In this document: positions 57,331 through 64,000 of the stretch, piece by piece
Position numbering within the stretch: position 1 is the stretch's first letter
Layout of the letters: every line of letters begins with the position of its first letter
The notes under the pieces: generated by a model
Told to the model about the DNA's origin: nothing
What the model saw: only the letters and a program-made list of their open reading frames with translations
The model's database searches: none
Assembly: GCA_013396915.1 (NCBI GenBank)
Contig: VWZL01002517.1
Location: 552,318-616,317, forward strand
DNA: 64,000 bases
DNA from: Stercorarius parasiticus
Taxonomy: Eukaryota > Chordata > Aves > Charadriiformes > Stercorariidae
Direction: 5' to 3'
Translations under genes and position numbers: made by a program

Positions 57331-58600
57331 GGCTCTCCAAGGAGCCTGTTAAAAAACATAACAAAATAAGTAGCCTAATAAGCACAAACCCATATTTACA
57401 TTGAATAGCGTGCAGCGTAGCACGAGCTGGAACTTCATCTCGGTGCATCGGGGATTTTATTATGGAAAAAGTCCACCCTGTTTTTCAAAACCCATTAATG
57501 TATCTTAAGTGCCTTTTCTCCTTCAGAGACTCTCTTTCGAGCTCCCGGCTTTTGTTTAGTCTTTCGTTGCTAATTAACCCTCCTGAGCTATTTGCTCCCT
57601 GTTCTGCTCTGGAGGCCTGACCTTTCATTGAAGACATCTGATATTTTAAAGCTCTGATTAAAATATTTCCATTAAGTGCTTTTTCAATGAACAAAGGGCT
57701 TTTGACATGAACAAAAATGTATTATCTGAAATATTTGCTTTTGCTAAAATGTATCAATTTGCCATGAAATTTTATTAACTGCGCAAGTTAAAAATATCTT
57801 CAATAAAAAAAATAGTAACACTGCAGTGGAAAACATTTTAGGTTTTCACTGCTTATTTAGAAATGTTCATTTGAAATTTAGAAAATTCAACTGAATTAAA
57901 ACTACCCATGGAACACAAATATTGGTTTTGAGCATCGTTGCATACCGGTGATACCTTTCAAAGAAATCACAGCTGAGGCCAGCCCGTAGTTGACGGTGTC
58001 TACCATGAATCCCATTCCCCTTCCAGGGAAACCACCTGCATTTTTGCCCTTAATTCTGAGAGTCTTTGGCTTGTGAACCCTGCGCTGGGGGAGGTGCCCC
58101 TTCAAAACTGCACACACGGAGATGCAATGGGTTAATAACAACCGTGGCAGACCTTTCTTCTGCTCTCAAACGTGCATTTACTGGGCTGCTCTACAAATCT
58201 AATGAGCTAATTTTCAGTAAAAGTAGGCCCTCAAAAAGTGATTGGTTGATAATAAAACGTTTCCAGCTTTATAGCATGGTATCATTAACCAAAATGAGCA
58301 AAAGTCTGGGAATGGAAAAAACCAAAGGGACGGCTCCAGTAACAAAGGAAAAAGAGGCAATGAAGGTGCTGGCTCCTGGTTCATGACACAAAGCTGCCAT
58401 GCACAGCGATTGTGCGCTAATGCCACAGCACTGGTGTGTCTCATCGTTGGTGCTTTTGTTGTGACACACACAACGATCATCCATGGGCAGATTCATGGGC
58501 AGCTGAGAGCACGCGTGGGTCTCCTATCCATTTGTAACAAGAGATGTAATGTGTCCCATGTTTTCTGTATCATTGATATATACCGCACATGTGTCCCAGG
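57331..58600. other. AT-rich unique DNA, possibly conserved
   Basis: 57.48-57.80 kb is AT-rich and motif-dense, with SOX-like AACAAAGG and several ATTA cores. It has no low-complexity expansion. No gene recognised. Short open frames at 58.0-58.5 kb lack protein features. Confidence 0.35.
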
Positions 58601-59017
58601 ACCGGAGCCCCTCTGCTGGGAGGACAGGCTGAGAGAGCTGGGGGGGTTCAGCCTGGAGAAGAGAAGGCTCCGGGGAGACCTTCCAGCCCCTGCCAGCCCC
58701 TCAAGGGGCTCCAGCAAAGCTGGGGAGGGACTCTGGAGCAGGGAGGGGAGCCGTGGGACGAGGGGGAAGGGTTTTCCACTGCAAGAGGGGAGATTGAGAT
58801 GAGATGTGAGGCAGAAATTGTTTGCTGTGAGGGGGGTGAGCCCCTGGCCCAGGTTGCCCAGAGAAGCTGTGGCTGCCCCATCCCTGGAGGGGTTCAAGGC
58901 CAGGTTGGACGGGGCTTGGAGCAACCTGGGCTGGTGGGAGGTGCCCCTGCCCAGGGCAGGGGGTGGCACTGGGTGGGCTTTATGGTTCCTTCCAACTCTT
59001 CCAACCATTCTATGATG
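58601..59017 (+). mobile_element. CR1 LINE, 5'-truncated
   Basis: The plus strand reads the ORF2 C-terminal region ([20 protein letters not shown]), then a more variable stretch. The final block is REAVAAPSLEGFKARLDGAW, then SNLGWWEVPLPRA. The 3' end follows (GGTTCCTTCCAACTCTTCC) with one octamer unit (ATTCTATGATG) at about 59008-59017. The conserved blocks lie in different frames, so it cannot encode a functional protein. It shares a subfamily with the fragment at 36893-37050. Confidence 0.95.
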
Positions 59018-59820
59018 CCATTTAGGGAGATGTAGTTGGAATTAGCAAGTATCTGCCTCCTTTCCTCATCCTGGTGAGAGCAGCGACAGGCGGAGCGGCA
59101 CAGGGGCAGGTCCCAGGGCCAGAGGATGCTCCCTGCCATGGCACATCCCACGCCGCCCATGCTGCCTGCACTGCAATGCTGGCTGCGCTGCTGCAGAGCA
59201 CTCAGCGATAGCAAGGAACATGTTAAATCCTCCAGCCATGCCAGGAATGAAAAAGGAGATAAGGAGAGTCAAGTAGGGTGGAGATGTTTTCCCCCTACCA
59301 CAGACTCTTTGGAAGCTGAAAAATTGACTTCCATTTCATCCATTTTAATGTTGAAGGGTAGGCTAGCCGCGGCCTGACTTTAAGATTGTCAGTGCTTTGT
59401 CATCCCGACACTGCAATTTCAGAATATATGATGGGAAAGTCGTATCGATGCCAGATCCTAGTGGAGAGTTGGACGACACAAAGCTTGCCGGCTTTGGGGT
59501 GAAGGTGCCGGGCGTCCCTTGCCCGCTCTCCCGCGCACGTGCGCTGTGGCAGGGCAGCAACGGCACAAGGTATTCTGGTGCATGCAGTTAATTTCAAAGA
59601 AACCTGTTTTTTACAAACACACATCCATCCTCACTTCAGCCTATCTGCCAGTTTCATGTAGAGCTCCTCTAGGGAAAGAAAACTGCCCGTTTCTATTACA
59701 GTGTATTTAAAGACAGGCCAAAGCGTCAAGATTTAGACCCCAACCAAAATCACTCAAGTTCTATACACCTAAATTTGTCTTCCAGACTCGAGGGATTTTC
59801 CATTGTCGACAACCCCCGAG
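59018..59820. other. Unique DNA, no gene recognised
   Basis: Mixed composition with short unrecognised frames on both strands and no repeat family identified. Confidence 0.4.
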
Positions 59821-59887
59821 GGGAAGCAGCACCCTGGGAGAAGCAGCACCGGAGGAGAAGCAGCACCCCGGGAGAAGCAGCACCCTG
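59821..59887. repeat. Minisatellite, 17-18 bp unit, four copies
   Basis: GGGAGAAGCAGCACCCYG-like units repeat four times with small length changes. The Cys/Leu- and Ser/Pro-rich frames over it on the minus strand are by-products. Confidence 0.85.
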
Positions 59888-60271
59888 CCGAGCCCGTCTG
59901 CAGGGGCTGCAGGGGCACCAGGAGCCGGATCCTGCTGCCGTCTGAAGCCCCAACATCCTTGGAGTGCCTTTCCCAGCCCTGGATGGGAGTGATGGGTCTC
60001 ATCTCTCTCCTTGCACAACAAATTACAGTGCTAATGACCTTCTGCTGGAGCCACCTCCCCAGTTCCCTCGTTTACTCTCAGCATCTTTCTCAGAAGTGCG
60101 TTTCAGTATTATCCTGTTACCCCACTGTATGGTTTCTGCCTTTCCCCAATTTAACTTTATGTATATACTATTCCCAAATCAATAGGATTTCCCTTGCAGA
60201 TTTCAAAAACTATATTTTGGTTAAAGGACGGTGGTTTTAGTTATAATCTTTTTATGTATCTATTTTTTCAG

Positions 60272-60297
60272 CATGTGGTCGCACAAGAGATGGATAA
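60272..60297 (+). other. Candidate micro-exon A (26 nt)
   Basis: The stretch is preceded by a T-rich acceptor (CTATTTTTTCAG ending at 60271) and followed by GTAAGT at 60298. That is a strong acceptor and donor pair by vertebrate consensus. One frame of the 26 bases is open and would leave two bases of a split codon. That matches the one-base phase of the candidate exon at 60848. No transcript evidence is available, and AG...GTAAGT pairs are common in 64 kb. I offer this only as a testable candidate. Confidence 0.15.
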
Positions 60298-60847
60298 GTA
60301 AGTGAAATTCTCTATGTTTTTTTTCCTATCATTAAAGTCCTACTATTCCAGAGAACATAAAGCACAGTCATGAGAATGTCATCTACTCTTTAACCATCAT
60401 TTCATGATCATAATGCTGTCATTAGCAACGTGTTTCAAGTGTATGTGTAACAGCTTAGGGATTGTCACCCGTAACAAATTCCTGTGTGGGACTTGTTCAA
60501 ATATAACAGTCTGCCTTCCTCGATGATATTAGATCAGTGAATACACGCTGCTCCTTGGAATTGGATTTGTATAGGGAAAGATTAGCCTTGTATAATGTAA
60601 TGTTACATTTTGTTGTTCTGAGCTATACTAAATGTAAGTCATGTCTCAGACACAATAATAATTCAAACAGAAAATGCAAAGGGAAAGACATAAATATGAA
60701 AAAGAAAGATAGGCTATATAGGAATACACTGCATCTGAAACTTGTTTTGAAAGTCAAATACGTACCTTTATTTACAATGCTCTGATGCTATTCAGTTACC
60801 CAATGAATTTCTGTGAAATAATATCATATCTGCACCTTTCTGAACAG
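60298..60847. other. AT-rich DNA (would-be intron), no gene seen
   Basis: AT-rich and unique. The 82-codon frame at 60537-60785 is Lys- and Asn-rich, as AT-rich DNA produces. Confidence 0.35.
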
Positions 60848-60962
60848 CACAGCTGGAGAAGAATGTGACCAAGACGGCAATAACTCCGAGCTGCCAGAGA
60901 AGCGCCCCTCAAAAGCCGCGCTGCCTCTGCCTCTACAGCAACACAGAAATCTGGGAGTCTAT
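60848..60962 (+). other. Candidate exon B (115 nt)
   Basis: Preceded by an acceptor-like CTGCACCTTTCTGAACAG and followed by GTAAGT at 60963. It is GC-richer than its surroundings. The frame that continues in phase from candidate exon A is open throughout (38 codons), starting NTAGEECDQDGNNSELPEKR when joined. It is polar and Pro/Lys-containing, with no recognised domain. An internal acceptor (CTCTACAG at 60938) would give a shorter 24-base alternative. No start codon or partner downstream exon was located. Confidence 0.15.
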
Positions 60963-63026
60963 GTAAGTTCCCTTTGGAGAAAGGGCCGAAGAACACGCTC
61001 CAGAAGTATGACTTGCTAACAGCTCAAAAACACGTGACGCAACTCCATGTTTAAATATCGCTTTTATAAAAATGGAATTAAACTGGAATTCCCCAGGTCC
61101 TCACCAGGACCTTTCCAGCTCTGCGGGATGTCCCTTTGTAGACCTCTCCTTTGTTACTAAGCTAAAATCAGGCAGGTGCCTGGCCTTGGTTCAAGCTTGA
61201 CTTAAAGCCGTGCTTTATTCAGCCTTAAAAATGTGCTTGAGGCAACGTGAAGGTGTTTTAAATTCACCCCGTAGGCTTCCTGCCGTGTTTCTCCCTGCAC
61301 GCTTGCTGCTGCCCGTCCCTTGCGCTCTGTTGTGTGCCGAGCCTCGCGCAGGAGACCTGTGCGGCAGCAGGAGAGCTCTCTGCTAGAGCCTCAGCTTCCA
61401 GAAAGCTCCGTGCTGGCAGAGCTGGAGACGCTCCCGGTGCGACACGGGGACGGAGGAGGAGCAGGTCCCTGCATGAACTGGCACGTACTGGTCACTTGCC
61501 AGCTGTAACACAAAATAAGAACACAAAGGTCTGGAGAGGGTCGATGGGGCTGCTGAAGGAGTCTCATACCAAGAATTACGATGGCTCTGGCTCTAACTTG
61601 AAGGGCCAAATGCTGGGCTTTTCTCCTTGTAACCCAAATTGATCCCTAATGCTGTACGGTTTGGGTTAGCAGGAGCACTAACCGATTCTCCTGTGTATCG
61701 AGCAAATCAGCCTTGCCCTCTCTAAACAGCAGCTTGTACAGATGTGTAAATAGAAAATGTTGTTTTGCTTCTCAAGGGATCTATTGTTTGGTGGAACAAT
61801 AATAATAGTTTCCAAATGTATTTCAGCATTAAAGCATGTGTATTTCTGCAAAGATCGGCTTTGCTTACAGGAACACAAAGCCTCTCAGTAATTACCAGGA
61901 AAGGCTGACTCACTCTTTAAGGCTTCTCTGCAAGAGCCAAGATGGAGCTCTGCAAGTCTCGGGCTGAGAAAGCAGCTCTGATGCGGCCGCCTCATTTCTT
62001 ATGAGGCTTTTCAGGTCCCTGAAAATCATCCCGGTATTCTCCTTTAACATTTCATGGCACGGACTGAGCACTCACGCGTGCCATGCTGGGAGGAAAGCGT
62101 ACTTGGTGCCGAGTGTTACAGGAGTAATGGGGTAGGGCCAGCAAAATGGGGTGATAAAAATTTTTCTATGCACCCAGCACAATCCGAGATGTGGAACTGA
62201 TTTATGAGATTAACATGGTACTGATGGAGTTGGGTGGGTTTTAGGTTATTGAAACCAGGGTTGTTTAGGCTTGGGCAGGAGCTGAAGTCCTGTAGTTAGC
62301 ATGCAAAAGGGCTGATAGTGTTCTGCTAGCCATGATTTGGACTTCCAGCATTGCAGCTGGTATGACTTCGGCGCTTAGTCCGGGTTTGAACCAACTTGGA
62401 TGTGTGTGGAACTTCCTCTTCCTCTCTGAGCCAGAGCTGACGGGACGGGGAGGTGGAGGTGGCCACTTGTGGAGCTGCTTCTGCTGCGCCGGCCCAAGAG
62501 AGGTGAACACAAAAGCAGCTCAGTGCTCCTCTGGCCGTGGAATGATGGCAAGGAAGGAAACCATAGCCAGGTCCTGAAGTTGGTATCTTTTAACTTTGTT
62601 TGGAAAAGTTTAAATCTGAGATTTATTATTGATATACTATGCCATGTGGAATTAAGCTAAAATTCCAAGTGGCTTGTTTATTTAGGATATGGCTGGGGCA
62701 GATCATAGACCCAGGCTGTGCCTTGTTCCCTGAGGTGACCTGCCCTTGCAGCAAGCAGATTACCTGCTGTGCTGGGGCACTAACATCTAGGGTAGCTGCA
62801 GAGACCACCGCATGCAGAGTGCCGTGTCCGCAGCACTGCTCTGGGGCCACCGTCTCCTGAGCTGCCTGTGTCGTGCTGAATTTCTGTGAAACTACAGCGA
62901 GCACAGGCTCTAGCTCTATCCATTTTGCTCACTCTAGTCATAGGTGCTAAAACGCGTTGCTGTCGTCTTGTGGTTTCACGGTCTGAGAGTCCTTTGAGAG
63001 CCCTCTTCTGGGGGCTGCTTTCGAAT
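60963..63026. other. Unique DNA, no gene recognised
   Basis: Mixed composition. GC-rich spots at 61.3-61.5 and 62.4-62.5 kb with short frames. No CR1 tail, LTR or tandem array seen. Confidence 0.4.
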
Positions 63027-63062
63027 GAGACTGGGGCTGCTCATGAGACTGGGGTTGCTCAT
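63027..63062. repeat. Tandem duplication of 18 bp
   Basis: GAGACTGGGGCTGCTCAT at 63027-63044 is followed by GAGACTGGGGTTGCTCAT at 63045-63062, one mismatch. Another partial CCCATGAGC follows in inverted orientation. Confidence 0.9.
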
Positions 63063-64000
63063 GGTCCATGCCCATGAGCAAAGAAACACCTGGTTTCTGT
63101 ATTTGCCGCAGGGTGCTCAGCCATGCTCTTGCTCATCCTGTTCTGGGACATTGTACCAGGGTCTTGTCCTGTCTCCATCGCCGGGAGACGTGGTCAGGTG
63201 GTGGTGAGGGGACTCCGGAGGGGAAACCTTTCTGTAGTGGAGTAGAGCAGCTTCAATCCTCCTCCTTGAGAGCTGGCTCACGCTGTACCTTTAGCAGACC
63301 TAAAAGCAAATCCATTTATTAGGCTTTGGAAGAACCTGATTGTTTTGCCGCAACTTGAGACAAAGGCATGGAGTGCTATTCCCATGTTTGCAGACAAAAT
63401 CTTTCTGAGCAGATGGCAGAGCAATAGGAGAGGCTTTGGGCAGCTGCCGCTCCCCCCGAAAACCAGAGGGACAAACAGAAGGTGGGCGTCCGGAGAGCGA
63501 AGTCTGCACAGGACCCCAGGGTGGTAATAAATGAGAGAGAAGAGCTGGAGCAAGGCCATGAATGAGAATTTAATTGCACACTTCTTGTGTTTCCTGGGAC
63601 TGGATTATACTGGCCAGGAGTGCTTTCTGGAGGAAATGAAAACCTGATACTTGTGAAATATTGCTGTGAGAAACTGCGTAGATGAGTCCTGTATTGAACA
63701 AACTGCTCCATTAATAGAGAGATGATGTCTGAATCTACATTTTGAAACTTGGATGCCTTGAGTATTTGCTCAGCAATAATTTATCGCTTGAGGAACACTG
63801 CGCAGAACAACCATGGTCAGACTCTGACCCCCTTCTCCTCCTGCTGATTAATAGAAGATGAGGTAGGCAGGGGGTGATCAAGACTAGTCAGCCCAGGTAT
63901 CCAGGAGGATATTAGGGGGGCTGTGTGTGTTTGACCTCCACGAAGTTAACAGCAGACAGAGCTGACTACCTGCTCACTCTGCCGAGCCCTACAGACCCAC
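63063..64000. other. Unique DNA to the window end, no gene recognised
   Basis: Open frames on both strands at 63.3-63.7 kb lack recognised domains. The sequence ends without a recognisable feature crossing the edge. Confidence 0.35.

Noticed and set aside
1..64000. Bacterial-type features (operons, ribosome binding sites, CRISPR, IS elements)
   Set aside because: Composition, CR1 tails and lack of dense coding show vertebrate DNA. No direct-repeat/spacer array or transposase frame was seen.
1..64000. tRNA, rRNA or snRNA genes
   Set aside because: I saw no tRNA A/B box pair with a matching cloverleaf and no rRNA-like segment by eye. A tRNAscan-SE/Infernal run would be needed to exclude small ones.

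Overview
This is a eukaryotic genomic window. It is almost certainly from a bird, and it looks like intergenic or deep-intronic DNA. The main clue is a set of CR1 LINE copies whose 3' ends carry the bird-type octamer tail (ATTCTATG-like) after a block reading GGTCCCTTCCAACC. Interspersed repeats are sparse, AT-rich unique DNA alternates with short GC-rich patches, and I see no operon-like or dense coding structure. I recognise no conserved protein-coding gene, rRNA, tRNA, CRISPR array or bacterial feature. Most long open frames lie in GC-rich patches, minisatellites or CR1 relics, and several begin at non-ATG codons.

Layout. From 1 to 17.6 kb: unique DNA with a G-rich patch (0.3 kb), a 71-bp tandem repeat (5.0 kb), a C12 tract in a CpG-rich patch (7.5 kb), a POU/homeodomain-like cluster (9.07 kb), a 12-bp-arm inverted repeat (12.57 kb) and AT-rich low-complexity DNA (12.7 kb). 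At 17.65-18.39 kb there is a 5'-truncated CR1 with recognisable ORF2 C-terminal coding sequence. From 18.4 to 31.9 kb: unique DNA with a candidate solo retroviral LTR (28.77-29.31 kb, minus strand) and a short CR1 tail (29.93 kb). From 31.97 to 34.12 kb: a compact graveyard of CR1 pieces of clearly different ages, namely an old reverse-transcriptase relic, a second bird-type reverse-transcriptase fragment, an old 3' end and a young opposite-strand copy. From 34.1 to 47.0 kb: unique DNA with one CR1 fragment (36.9 kb), a TA/CA microsatellite (37.8 kb), a CA-rich tract with three CACGTG sites (40.5 kb) and a 53-bp tandem duplication (44.9 kb). From 47.1 to 52.1 kb: three CR1 fragments and a homeodomain-core cluster (48.5 kb). 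From 52.9 to 57.3 kb: two CpG-island-like blocks and an 18-bp coding-phase minisatellite (53.5 kb). From 57.3 kb to the end: unique DNA, a CR1 (58.6 kb), a 17-18 bp minisatellite (59.8 kb) and a pair of splice-bounded open segments (60.27 and 60.85-60.96 kb) that I flag only as candidate exons.

How it fits together. Nothing supports a new multi-gene system. The most plausible functional content is cis-regulatory (orphan CpG islands, AT-rich motif-dense blocks) and possibly a non-coding transcript or a rare exon. Everything functional outside the repeats is inference from one sequence. Cross-species alignment, RNA-seq and a RepeatMasker run with bird libraries would decide most of it.
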